Below, piece after piece: positions 43,261 through 54,898 of a stretch of DNA of 64,000 nt. The stretch comes from Ceraceosorus guamensis (Eukaryota; Basidiomycota; Exobasidiomycetes; Ceraceosorales; Ceraceosoraceae), in contig NW_020290000.1 of assembly GCF_003144195.1 (NCBI RefSeq), positions 1 through 64,000 of the forward strand, in the 5' to 3' direction. The notes beneath the pieces are model-generated. The model was not told the origin of the DNA. It saw only the letters and a program-made list of their open reading frames with translations, and did no database searches. The position numbers and the translations under genes are program-made. Within the stretch, counting starts at the first letter, position 1; each line of letters begins with the position of its first letter.

Positions 43261-44900
43261 ATTCCCTCCACACGACCTCGCGCATACACCTGCACCTTCT
43301 GCCAGATACCCGGCCGCAACAGGCACCTCGGCACCTGCATCTTATTGAGCGAGCTCATCGCAAGACCTCAGCTAATCCCCGATGCATGTCTGGCGCGGCC
43401 ACCCCACCCGTTCGCCCTCATCTGCTGTGGCAACTCGGCGACGAGTAAACTGCTCAAGATCTGGGAAGCTGGCACAAAACCAGCACACACACACTCGTTC
43501 TTCCATCGTAATCCTCACTCAACACATCAGCACAGACCTCCCCCTCACCATGGCTTCGAAAGCGCGCACCTAGCTACGACTCCTCGCCTTACCGCGTCTG
43601 CCCATAGCAGCGGACGCGGCGGTCGCGCTACTCCCGGCGTGGTGGTGTATACCCTGCCATCATCCAACCCTTCCATCACGCCGGTCCATTGATGGCGGCC
43701 TCTCCCATGTTGCTCTTCGGGCCTTGCCTTCTTCTTCCACCAAATCCCTATACTACTTTCGATACCGCCATGTCTTTCTCCCCCAAGCACACGCCTTATC
43801 GGTCTTACCCTTACCCCCGTTCGTCTCCGGCTTCCCGGCAGCCTCAATCTCTATCTCATTCCATGCCATTGTCTCGCACAAGCTTTGGTGCCTGACCGAC
43901 ATTGCCTGTTGTAAGGATTGGTGAGGGCCGCGCTCTGCGCCGTCGTGCCTGACTGCCTACAGAGGACAGCAGAGTCAATTTGGGAGTGCTATGCTAAATC
44001 CGCCCCACGACCTCGAACGTCCTTGTAGAGTACGGGGACATCGCCGGAAGCAGATCCCGGGCACCGTCGTTTCCCTTTCGCACGTCTCTCGGCAAGGCGC
44101 GGGGGGGTCGCACGGACGAGCAAATGCGGAAAGTCGCGTGCGCACGCGCGCACGCGCGGGAACTTTTTTGTTTGCTTCCGCCGTTCCGCGCGAGCCCCAC
44201 CCTCGTTGCCCGCGCCGGGGTGTGTTGAAGCGATGACAGATGATTAATCCACACGCAAGACGAGCGCAGATGAGCGACATGTCCGAATCGTGAGCTGTTT
44301 ACTTCCGACGAGGGCGCGCTATGCTATGACTATACAATTGAGAAGGTCGTATGGCTCACGGCAGGCGTTTGTCCCTCCTACATCACATCTCCCACAGACA
44401 GGGGCACGCTCTTGCTCGGGAAAAGCCACCATGTATTCGTGACTACTCTTGCTACGGCTGCCTGCCTCTGCAATGACGTAGCTTGCTGATCTTGAGAGCC
44501 CGCCCCTTCGGCTGTTTCAGATGCGATTCAGTGGGATCTTGCCTGCCCATATCAGGCGATTCGATTTGGGGGGGGGAAGCTGTTCACGACTACGCCGTTG
44601 CAGCTTCATTTTGGAGCAGGCCCAGCTACTCTTGACAAAGTCGTGCCGTTGTTCTCATGGGCAAGATGTGCACCTTGTAGATTGAGCGGCTGCTCAACGT
44701 CGACTAGATCAGAATGATGGTCAGAGTGGAGATGGTCTCATGCTTGGGCTACTTTATACAGCGCGCTCGCTTCTCAGCAACAATCAGGGACGCTCGCTTC
44801 GCCACCTTTTGCTCTTTTCTCTTCCAATCATTCCACATACACTCGACGCAGATCGTCTTCTCCTCACTGACTCAACGCCAGCTAAGCCTTTGTGGTCTTT
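43261..44900. other. Intergenic region, no gene recognised
   Basis: 1.6 kb downstream of the Psr1-like gene. Short frames starting at 43549 and 43769 (MSFSPKHTPYRSYPYPRS) look weakly protein-like but cannot be extended by splicing. GC-rich alternating sequence occurs at 44134-44160, and a run of nine guanines near 44570. TCGTGA motifs lie near 44289 and 44441. Confidence 0.4.
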
Positions 44901-45727
44901 ATGCTTTCCGACATCTTTCAGCTAGGCGGCCGTCGCGCTGCGAAATGTAGAGGCGCTCATGAACCTCCAAAGTGTAGCCACTCGAGATTCGTACCAACAA
45001 AATTGCTGCAGCTCGCCTCCAGAACTCACAGCAGCAGCAGCAATGCCCACGAGAAGGTGCCTCAAGAGGACGACGCTCAGCCAGGCAAGACACTCAACAT
45101 CGTGGTGGACGAATTGGATGTCAAAAGAGGCAAGCGCATGAGCGTCGCTTCCTCCTTTCGCACTCTATCGCTGGACGATCACCCCAAAGGAGAGAGCTGG
45201 AATTGTAGTCCTCCACGGGGCAAATTTGCTTCGTCACACTCGAAGAGCACAGCTCTAGCCGAGCGACGAGCGAGACCGGCTCACACTCTTGGCAACGAGT
45301 CGTGAATGAGGAGGTCGCAGCGTATGAAGGTCGGATTGTCGAGCATTCGGTCCTACACGGTTCCAACAAGCCCATCAGGTGTGAAGTCCTTCTCAAGCCA
45401 GACTCGGCATTCCGATGTCTTTCGATCCAAATCTCGTTACCTCAGGATCCCAAGGACGGTAGCTCGCGTACGGACAATCGCCGCTCCAGCGGCTCGGCGT
45501 TGCGCTTGATTGAAAAGCACGAACGTCGACGTTCGAATGGGCAGCAAACAGCCGAGCACGTTGCCCTTCCGCCGGGTGCATTCACGTTCTTGACGGATCC
45601 AAAAGCAGGCACAAGCAAGCAAGCAAGCAGCAACAACAACAACAACCATCTTGCATGCATGGCGTCGTCGCGTCTGCGGAGCGCAGAGTGCGTCATATCT
45701 TTCCGTGGAACCTCAGACTCGTCGTGA
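44901..45727 (+). CDS. Possible hypothetical protein
   Basis: Two frames with coding-like third-position bias can be joined. The first runs from ATG 44901 (MLSDIFQLGGRRAAKCRGAH) through LNIVVDELDVKRGKRMSVAS. The second, ending at 45727, contains EEVAAYEGRIVEHSVLHGSN, KPIRCEVLLKPDSAFRCLSI and GAFTFLTDPKAGTSKQASS. A join with intron 45205-45263 keeps the frame and gives 255 residues, but the donor (gtagtc) is weak and other joins are possible. The second frame is also open upstream to about 45140. No family was recognised. The 3' part includes an AAC repeat (poly-Asn). Treat as a candidate gene needing transcript support. Confidence 0.3.
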
Positions 45728-47916
45728 CTGCAAGCATGCATGCATGCGTGCCGCTCTCGGGATGGGATCCTACTTTGACTGAATTTTGAATGTGAATGGA
45801 TGATTGACCGCGAGCGCCTCTCGCATGCGCGCTAGCACGAAACTGTGACTCGTGAATGTGAATATCAGAATCGTGAATGACGCAGCAGATCTACAACGCG
45901 CAGGCGAGTGCATGCATGCATGCTGCATGCAGGTGATGTGCTTGCTTGGTGCGTGCGTACGCCGTGCGAGCATGCAGCATCGGCGACGCATCATATCCAT
46001 CACATGCAGCAGCTCAGGGTCCAGCAAACACCGACTCACACTCGTGTCTGTACCTTCACCCAGACGCAAAGGCCTTCACCATATTCACCATCCGTCAACA
46101 TCATATATGGATAACGTGCAATCCCGAGTGTTCGTCATCTGAACCAGCCAGTCTGCTACTTTCAGCCAGCTGGCGTCGCCTGTCTGGGCTATTTGGCAAT
46201 TGACATGCAAGCGGCCTTTGCCCCGTCCTCCAGGCAGATCGCGGTGTCCCGTCGACCAATGAGTTGGTTCTTCAGCAGAAGCTGTTGACTCTACATCTTG
46301 ATACACATCTGCGAGGCAAAATGAATGAGAAGTGCGTTGGATGCTGGCCAAAAGCTCGACAGCGTACGTACATGCGTTAAACTCAAGACTGACCAGAAGC
46401 GAGGGTTCTCAAAAGATGAAATCAACGTGTATCGAATCTTTGACTCGCTCGTACCACCACTACACGATTACTGCTGACTCTTGCTTGCGTATTCTGCCAT
46501 ATGCGCGCCTTCGGTCATAGCTGATCTTCGTCCAGCGTTCTTTCGGCTCCGCTCGTGCAAGATCCTGGTGAGAGAGGCTGCGCTCGCGTGGCAGTCGGCT
46601 GCTCAGACAGACGGGTTGGTCAGTCGAATGGCAGTCAAGAGTCGAGAGTTCAATGGGCAGGTCTGGTCTCATACGCATATATATATTCAAGTCCGTCTAG
46701 ATGATACCGAGTCAGCTCTGTCCCCGTATGAACACCACTCCACGGACTCTGACTTGTGACTCGAGGCTCTCTGGTGCGGACCAAGTGACTCCCCTTGCCT
46801 GACTCCTTTTGAAAGGTAAAAGGACCCATCTCGTCTACAGACTATATAGGTGTACTTTGCGTAGTCGGGAACCCGTTTGATCCAACTTATTTATTTTGGT
46901 AGATTCAATTTATTGTCCGTCGTTATTCAAGTTGGCTTGCTCGCGTTCGATTTAATATTAGGCCTTCGACTTTGTACATACCTGCCCACATTCAAAGTCA
47001 AAGGTCGAAATTGCCCAGGTCTACAGAGGGTCCACAAGAATCTCCTCGGCGGAGCTATTAGAAAAATCTCCGCGCATTGTGTACATTCTTGGTTCAAATT
47101 CCTCTTCTTACATCTGCGCGTGCTCAATCGCGTGAATATCTCAGACTGCTGAAGTGGCCCGAGGTCAGATTGGCGCATTGCTTCAGATCGGCCACCTCGA
47201 TCCTGGGCAGCATCACTTACGCGCGGGTCCGTCGACTGACGCATATGATGCACGTTTTTACATGCAGAAAGCGGCATAAAGATACACTCGGGACGTTAAT
47301 TTGAACTGAAGATTTCGATTTTGGTTCAATCGAGGTGGCGTGCTACGACTTTGAATTGAATTCGTGCTGCGTGCGTCCATGCAGCATGCAGCAGCTAAGC
47401 CACTGCAGCAGTGTCAGTCAAGCAAGGCAGCCGGGAGGCCGGGCCAGCCGCCGTTGAGGCCGTTGCTATTACAGGGGCGCCGCGCTGATATGCATGCTCG
47501 TCCATGCAGCATGCGTTGATGCACGCGCTGCTTGCATGGCTCATCTGCGTAGGGGTGCACGAGCTTGCTCGTTTGTTGGAGAGAGCCTGTGGGATGTAGA
47601 TTTGTGATTTTGTCTCCCGCAATCTGAGCGTGAAGGCTTACATCGCGCGCGCGCTGCTCTGACTCTATCGGCCATCCATTCATCCTCCCCTCTCCCTTCC
47701 GCATGGCCAAAATCAATTCGGCGATCTCCTTGCGAGCAAGTTAACGAGCCCGCGTTCATCACACTGCTCTGCTCGTCCATATCACTCACCTTCTTCGTCC
47801 TTAGCCGCTTGATCATCGAGCGCACGCTCCTTCCCCTTATCTCTCTCCAGGCATTCACTCGGTCAGGGACTGCATCGCGCCCTTGCATCGGGATCGCTCC
47901 CCGACTCTTGATCGTC
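45728..47916. other. Intergenic region with GCATGC-rich palindromes
   Basis: 2.2 kb without a recognised gene. It holds several CATGCATGC and CATGCAGCATGC palindromes (45734-45752, 45908-45937, 45968-45979, 47380-47393, 47503-47514), TCGTGA motifs (45849, 45874) and an AT-rich stretch 46840-46980. The last about 270 bp are the likely promoter and leader of the next gene. Confidence 0.5.
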
Positions 47917-49900
47917 ATGGCAGGCGCGCAGCCTGGGCCTTCATACCTCCAAGGAAGAGCTCCTCAACCTGCACCTACACCCAGCCCAGTCGCACGGAGA
48001 AAGTTGAGTGAATCTCTGAAGGAGGACGAGGATGGAGCTCATGTTGGTGCGAGAAATCAGCCTCTTCGGATTGCGGCCGACAAGCTGCAAGCAGCGGTCG
48101 AGGATGGAGCAGCGCAAAGTGAGGAGGAGAGACGCGAGATCATCTTGGGTCCATTTTACGGTGGTAGCGAGGCAGCGGAGAAGGTCAGGAGAGCATTAGA
48201 TCAAGATCGCGGATCATTGCGAAGGCTGGCCAGGACGCAAGGCTCTGAAGATGCTGATCTGCTGCAACAGGTGCTTGCTAGAAGTCTGGCTTCACAGCCG
48301 GACAAAGAGAGTCCCTTGCGGCCGAGAGCGAGAGCGGCTGCAGCTCAAGCCAGATCTGTAGAAGCGCTGATTGCGGGCGACGATGATCTGCTAGATGCCA
48401 GATCGACGGCCGATGATGAGGACCCTCACCAGCGACGACAAACAGCGGCGGAGGAGCGTTGCTTCGTCGGTAATGACCAGCTGAGCTGCTATCCCACGCC
48501 GGGCCTGCGAGTCAATCAGGGCCAATGGAGTAGAGTGAGTATCTGGACTTGAGGCTTTGGATACAAACGGCGGATAAGGTCTAGATGGCCAGCTACGTCA
48601 ATGGGACCAAGAAGAGACGTGGGCGGCTCGAGGCATGCAAGCTGAACAAGGGCTGACGGGGATGTTCACTACACTTTTCACACTTTGCTCCTCTCAGTTG
48701 ATCTGGAACAGCAACTATCCTGAGTTTACCAACAATGGCGGTTTCGTCGACATCTATCTTTTCCACGAAGACTCTGACCAAGTTGCTACCAGCTGGACGC
48801 GCGTCGAGAATGCGCAGGGACGCCTGTCCTTCCAACCAAACGATGCTTGGTGGCAAGGCAGAGTGCCCGCTGACAACTTCAACGGTACCAACATCGCCTG
48901 GCCATTCTACTTTGTCGTTACATATGCAGGTGAAGGCTTGACAGGCAGCACTACTCGACTTGCTACATTCTCTGCGGTGCAGACAGCACTGCCGACCGCC
49001 ATCTCAGCTGAACGGGCCTCTGCATCGTCAGCTGCCTCCGCCTCATCTGCTGCAGCCTCCCTCTCGTCCGCCTCTGCGGCAGCTTCTGCTTCCGCTGCTG
49101 CATCATCTGTCGCTACATTGACAGGAAGCGCTGCCTCCGCTGCGTCGTCTTCGGCCGCTGCTGCATCTTCATCATTCGCGGCCAGCTTGACCTCTCAATT
49201 GGTGTCGTCACTCAACTCTATGGGCGAGACTGGCACGCAAACTCTACAAGGCACCGCGACTACCACGCTTGACAATGGCCAAATCATCACAGCGACCGCC
49301 ACGGGTCGTGCAAACGGCGTGCCTGTCTTGCCACCCGGAGAAGGTGAAGGCGGCTTGCCTCGCTACGCCATTGCTCTCATCGTCGTCTTTGGCTTCCTCG
49401 CGCTCCTTGCCGTCCTTGTCGGAGCCTACTTCTTGATGGCAGCAGCTAGAAGGAGACGACAAGGAGGCAGCCACGCGGGAAGCGATGCACCTATGATGGA
49501 TGGTAGCAACGCGCGTTCGTCTGTGATAGGAAGCACCGACGCTGGTCACTCTGGCAACGACTCAATGCGCGAGGCTGGTGGCGTGGGAGCCGGAGCTCTT
49601 GCAGGTGGCTTGGCAGCTAGTGGTGCTTCTCAGCGCAGCGCAGCGGAGGAGCAGAGTCCCTTCACCACTGACGAAGCTTCGCGAATGGCCGACGCTTTCC
49701 GTGCAGCATTGCGCAAGCCAGAATTCAACACCGGTAGCATTGCCGGACCGTCTGGTGGCGAAAGCACTAGTCCTGGAGAGAGTCCTGGCGAGAGTGGCAA
49801 CGGGGTCGGTGCATTGTTGCGCGACGAGCTCAAGGCCGAGGGTCGCGAAGTGCAGAGTGTGGGAGACCGGCGGACACCCAAAGTCACTGCTTCCGACTAG
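47917..49900 (+). CDS. Single-pass membrane protein with Ser/Ala-rich stalk
   Basis: Exons 47917-48534 and 48698-49900 give 606 residues. Residues 1-170 are hydrophilic, charged and without a signal peptide (MAGAQPGPSYLQGRAPQPAP). A compact region at about 190-290 begins ERCFVGNDQLSCYPTPGLRV and includes LIWNSNYPEFTNNGGFVDIY and LSFQPNDAWWQGR. It looks like an extracellular beta-rich domain with a Cys pair, as found in fungal mucin-like membrane anchors. A Ser/Ala-rich stalk (about 315-390) and one helix (YAIALIVVFGFLALLAVLVG, about 429-453) follow, then RRRRQ and a disordered cytoplasmic tail. Topology is probably N-terminus outside. The first exon lacks the expected secretion signal, so either an upstream exon is missed or the N-terminus is unusual. 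Function unknown; it could be a cell-wall or surface sensor. Confidence 0.72.
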
Positions 49901-51754
49901 TCGCAAAAACATTCTTAGTCAAGTAGCTGGACGCCAACGACGCGCGCTGTGCCGTCTTCACCCGCCTCGAACGGGCGCACAAATCCCTGCGCATGCTGCT
50001 GTGCCGTTGCTTTACCTGTCAACGCTCATCAAGTCACCAACACCACGGACAATATTAACAATCTCGACGGACCGTGCCTTGCACTCCGCGCGGCTTCGGC
50101 CGCATGTTGCTCTTCAGTGCATATACCTGTCATCTTTCAAAACGACTGTCGCCCATTGCATGCGCGAGCGGCTGACCCAATCTTCAAGTTTTAACAAGTC
50201 ATTCCATCTGTCCCATCTTCATTGGGCCATGCGGCCTCTCACACTCTCTTCGTCGGCTTTGCCGCCCCGATCTGTCCTTCTCGGGCTGATCTGCGCCCCA
50301 CACTTCTCTCATCCTCTCAAGATTCGCTTGCCACACATGTCGGACCACTCGATCCACTTCGAATCTTTCTTAGTGCCGTCCGACTCCCATCCTCGCTCAT
50401 ACTTTTTGTCTCATCGACCTGCAGTAGCAATGCATACTCAAGTATGTTCGCGCACCGACACGGGAGTGCGCGTGTGATTGTTGGCATGTGATGCCGGTCG
50501 TGAGTGCCCCTGTGGTGGGAGCCGATTGCATTCAGGATTGCTAGCCTCGGACGACACACTTGCCGAGGAGGTCCGTGCTCATCTGAGAGTCGTCTCAAAC
50601 GTGACCAATGACATTCGCGGTTGTGATCGTTTCACGAATTTAAAGTGCGTCTGCAAGACTCGTGGACCTAGATGAGCACAGTGAGCGCGGTCAGGGCACA
50701 AATAGGAAGACCTTTGGGTCGTGCGCCCGCCTCCATCGTGCCTCGAGGTCTGCTCGCTGGTGGCTGAGGGCGACCCTAAAGCACGTCGAGGGGAGCAATC
50801 TACCCGTCATGAGCGAGATAAGCGACCCGTACTCAGATCAGCGCCTGCTCGTACACTTGCGTCGCGAGTCAATCGAGCCTCAAGGATGGCACTATCACGA
50901 GCGGACTTTGCGTCCCTTGCAGCAAGATGCAAGCCCTCAGCATCAGCAAAGCCACCGAGGCTTCCCGCTTCAATCGCTACCTTCTCTGCCGTGCTATTTC
51001 CAGATACGTATGCTTTTCCTTGACTTGCACGTGCAATCTCACACCCGAAGCGTCAATTGTGAGTGTTCTCATGCGGCTCGCTGAATGCTGTGGCTTCTCC
51101 TTGGTGACGATTGAACGATGTGTCTGATTATGACTCACAAGCCCAAAGCGTGTGCCTGCCATACCGCTGATTAGCATCCGCAGTCAAGCAAAACAAAGAA
51201 CTCGAGAGACTCGAACATTCATTCTTCTTTGCCAGACTTCGCTCACGACTGACAGGCTGCTCGCCATGTTCGATGTGTCCCAAGCGATCGATCGATCGAT
51301 CTCCGGTCCCCTCGACGACATTCAAATCTCGACCCGGGAAGCGAATTGAACGCCATTTGCAGGGTGAGAATGCCCTTCAAAGCGCCAGGCTGAGGGGCCG
51401 CGAGAGTATAGTAGAGAGACAGCAAGGACGACAGCACAGCAGGGCCGACAGTCAAGTCTTGGCACGCCACGGCGCGGGAGCGCAAGAGCAGCGAGAGAGC
51501 GGCAAGGAACGCGAGCAGCCAAGGTCCTCTGCAGCTCGCCTGCAGGCCAAGCCTTTTCAACCGCCATGTACCTCTCCACCTCTCTTAATGAGCCTTTTGA
51601 AAATGAATTTGAGACCGAACGTTGATTGGCCTTGGGCTGGTGTGAAGGGCTGGCTTGGCCTTTCCGCTTTCGCCCCTGCTGCTCGTCAGATTGGGAGGGG
51701 GAGCAAGTCATGCAAACTCTGCTTTGGCACTCTTGACTGCCTTGGAAGGACTGT

Positions 51755-51789
<35 letters not shown>

Positions 51790-52693
51790 AAGACCAAGCG
51801 TCCCATTGCAAGCTAGCGGTAAGCGCGCGCTCGGCATCGGTCTCGATCCTTCAGCGCAGCTCCAGCCCGAAGCGTGGGTCACTGCCAAGCCAGCAAAAGG
51901 GTTCGTGCATGTCTGTCTTGCCTTCGTGCTGCTGATCTCATCCTGCTAGACGATTCAAAGGGAGGCTGACCACCTTTGCGGTGGTGGTAATGCTGTGGCC
52001 ATGGAAGCCGTTTGGAAGGAGAGGTGAAGGGCGTCTGCTCTGGCAATTCCCCGAGTGGTACCCTCGAAATGGTTTCAGCATCCGGAGAGGACGAACAAAA
52101 GTCTTGGCTAGCTACTCGTGCTCATGATCGCGCCCAGGTCTTCATGCTTAGCAGCCCTTGACCTCTTCTCGCCTAGCCCTAGCGCAGAAAGAGCCGCCCT
52201 GCTCATTCAGCTCGAGAGTGCAAGGGCGTGTGCTTGGACTTGACAAACAGGTGCCAAACGCGCCAAGCGGGATGGTAGTGACCTGATCATGCACGGATAG
52301 CTCTCGTCGTGCAACTTCACAGACATCCACCTCAGCAGCTTACGCACAATCAGCACCTCGATGACCTCTGGAGCTCGACCAACCAAGGCATAGCATACGA
52401 CTTGACCGGCTACATATACCCTCTCATCTGCTTGCTCCATAGCCCGTGCACTCAAACTTGGCTCTCCTCGCAAGAACACATGAACTTGAGACGCCGCTCA
52501 CACAAGACATTTGCAGAGGACAGAATGTATGCGTCGAGGTGACCACCAGCCACCAATACAGGCTCCTCGCGTCAAGGCACGAAATCAACACATCCCACAC
52601 GTAGCCGAACCGCGACCGCTTGTTCACGTCCGCTTCACGTCCAGCACACTGCCAACCGATCTTGCAACACACATTTCGACGGATACCGCAAGC
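49901..52693. other. Poorly resolved 2.8 kb region with possible unannotated exons
   Basis: Several plus-strand pieces look coding but could not be joined with confidence. They are ATGCATACTCAA followed by a gtatgt donor (50431-50442); LLASDDTLAEEVRAHLRVVS (about 50537-50640); MQALSISKATEASRFNRYLL (50927 on), overlapping MALSRADFASLAARCK in another frame; and LLAMFDVSQAIDRSISGPLD ending at a stop at 51349. A 3' part may splice from about 51013 to 51181. A CAG repeat follows at 51755. From 51360 to 52693 nothing convincing is seen except leader sequence of the next gene. Confidence 0.35.
51755..51787. repeat. CAG trinucleotide repeat, 11 copies
   Basis: Eleven uninterrupted CAG units in DNA without an assigned gene; the plus strand could read poly-Ser, poly-Gln or poly-Ala. 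Confidence 0.9.
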
Positions 52694-53744
52694 ATGACTC
52701 TAAACACGGCCACGTTGCTCCACAAACGCACGCTCAATCGTCGGTGCTGGTGGGACCAACAAGGTGTCCGCAGGTGTGAGGGCCTTCCTGTCGGTGCTAT
52801 CGTTGCCATTGGTGGGTGCTCGAGGCCGCTGCACTCATGCTAGCCTTGGTCAACCTTTACTTACCAGCAGCGCTCTCTTGCGATCATACGCAGCATTGGC
52901 CATAGTCCTGATAGTCAGCGCAGCGCTCACACTGGCGTGTCGGACTCAAATACGAAAGACTTGCTGTGGCCATCGGAGCAAACCAAAACGACGAGGAAGA
53001 GCGCTGGCGCAGCGCAGCTCTAGCACAAAGACGCGGAGCGAGCTGGCAGAGGATGTCGAGTCCAATGCTTCGGTCATCGGTGATAGTGGCTGGCAGACCA
53101 ATGCGGACACTTTTGTCAGCAGCGATGGTCGGAGGCCGCTGATGGTCGAGGATAGCACCATGCCTCGCTTGCCTACGCTGTCATATGCATCGGGAGGTGG
53201 CTACCTATCTCGCGATGCCACGGACGCCGTCACGGAAGACACCGCTGTCTCTCGCGATCAGGATGTGTTCCCTTCACCGACGCTGCCGACCGTGCCCCAG
53301 CCAGCTGCTAGGCTGGACGCTGATGGAGCGCGACGCAACTCTCGTCAAGCTTCGCTGAGCCGGAACAGCATGACCAGTCAGTCATCCAAAAGCAAGAGTC
53401 ACAGGAGGTCAGCCTCTACTACAGGCGCTGCAATAGCACCGCCACCTATGAGGGGATGGCCTGCAGGTCTGATAGCTGCCAGCTCGAGACCGCCTTCGAG
53501 CGGTCAAGGACGCGAGAGGGAAAGTCACAGCTCCAACGCCCACTCCCAACGCGCTAGGCAGTCTGTGTCCAGCTCGAGAAGGAGCAGCACCCACGCGGCT
53601 TTGCCCTCTTCGACCTCCACGACCAAGCCGCGAGGCTCTGGTGTCGATGTAACATCGAAGAACCAAAAGAAAATGTCGGCATCTAAATCTCTACCAACCT
53701 CACCGGAGATATCTCGTCGAAGCTTAGAAGACGACTGCGCCTGA
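52694..53744 (+). CDS. Small single-pass membrane protein with disordered tail
   Basis: Exon 1 (52694-52811) starts MTLNTATLLHKRTLNRRCWW and contains DQQGVRRCEGLPVGAIVAI. Splicing (intron 52812-52905) adds VLIVSAALTLACRTQIRKTC, so the transmembrane helix (about 31-52) exists only after intron removal. The rest, to the stop at 53744, is Ser/Arg-rich and disordered, with many potential Ser-Arg phosphosites and the end SRRSLEDDCA. Total 318 residues. A short outside segment with Cys pairs, one helix and a long cytosolic tail is a common layout of uncharacterised fungal membrane proteins. The unspliced frame is also open, so an alternative start within the intron is possible. No family was recognised. 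Confidence 0.65.
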
Positions 53745-54898
53745 AGAGGTGCTTCGAGGGACGTTGAGATGGGAGACTTTGCTCCTAAGCCGATCGCGAC
53801 GCCGTCCAGTGACTTCGCATTGTATTATTACTATTCCACGTGCGCTGCAACGTATTTAATAAGGTGTCTCGAATTCTTTTGTTGACATCGATATACTAGT
53901 CAAGTCTACAGTAAGGGCTCCTGTGAATGAGCATCCTGTACTCACGATTCACGAAGACCTGAGCACATTCAATCAAAGTCTTCGGCCGCCTTCGGCTGTG
54001 GTCTGATCTAAAGCGCTGCCATCCATCTTCCTGCTCGTCCTCATATGATTGCACGATTATCAAATCCAATCAATGGCAAGGCTCATTCGCGATGGCACAC
54101 ATAGACGCTTGACAGGTGTTGCGCAGAAAGGGGACAAGATGGTCCTGCTTCACACATCCATGACTTCGCCTTGCTCGTGATTAGCAGTTGTTATAGCAAA
54201 GTGCGAGCGGCGCCCGCTCGCGTGTTGCTTGAAGAGCCGATGCAGGAGCGGCTGCTGCTGCGTGCGCGTGCAGTTGCCAGTTTAAACAATTTCTTCTCGC
54301 GCGTCGAAGTTGAGGATGAGCTAAAGCCGAGCTTGATGAATCGGCATTCGTGATTGAGATTCAGATCCACGCCTCACACACTCTCACAGGTGACGCTCCT
54401 TCCACCGTCACCCATGCATCCTCCAGCCTCCTGGCGATCTGGCGCAACGACCCTGTTATCGCGCTCACCACACGCATCAAGATTCCCGCCGCTTTCGCGC
54501 TTGCTTCTGCCCTGAGCCGATCCTTTCAGAAGTGCACATCGCTCGAGGCTCAGCTCTGACTCAAGGCTGCTCCTGCCAGGACACGCTTTCGAGCCACATT
54601 TTGAGTGAGTCGCTTTGGCCGCGCTATTGCTGGACCTGTACCCTATCGAGAAGATGCAAAGGATGCCTTTCATGTCCTAGACTACTCAGCTTGGCTTTGT
54701 CCAACGATGATGAGTGTTAATCAAAACCAAAAGCTTTTCATCTTTCCACTGATGCATCCGAGAGAGAGAGAGAGGGTTTGAAGGCGTCGCTCGTCGATGT
54801 GACTGTTGCCCAATGCGATGCTCGCTGCTGACACGCATTTCAACATGCTCGCACCAGAATTCTCGAGCCGAATTCCCCTCGGAAGGTCTGGTTGCAAC
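53745..54898. other. Intergenic region upstream of DIS3
   Basis: 1.15 kb. AT-rich stretches (53825-53905) probably mark the 3' end of the preceding transcript. TCACGA motifs occur near 53943 and 53950 and the complement near 54346. A GA repeat lies at 54762-54776. Short open frames have no motifs. Confidence 0.5.

Noticed and set aside
45728-47916. Remnant of a mobile element
   Set aside because: No transposase or reverse-transcriptase motif, terminal repeats or target-site duplication could be found; only short palindromes.
53055-53745. SR-type splicing factor in the Ser/Arg-rich tail near 53.4 kb
   Set aside because: No RRM domain and no extended RS dipeptide run; the helix at the N-terminus instead indicates a membrane protein.
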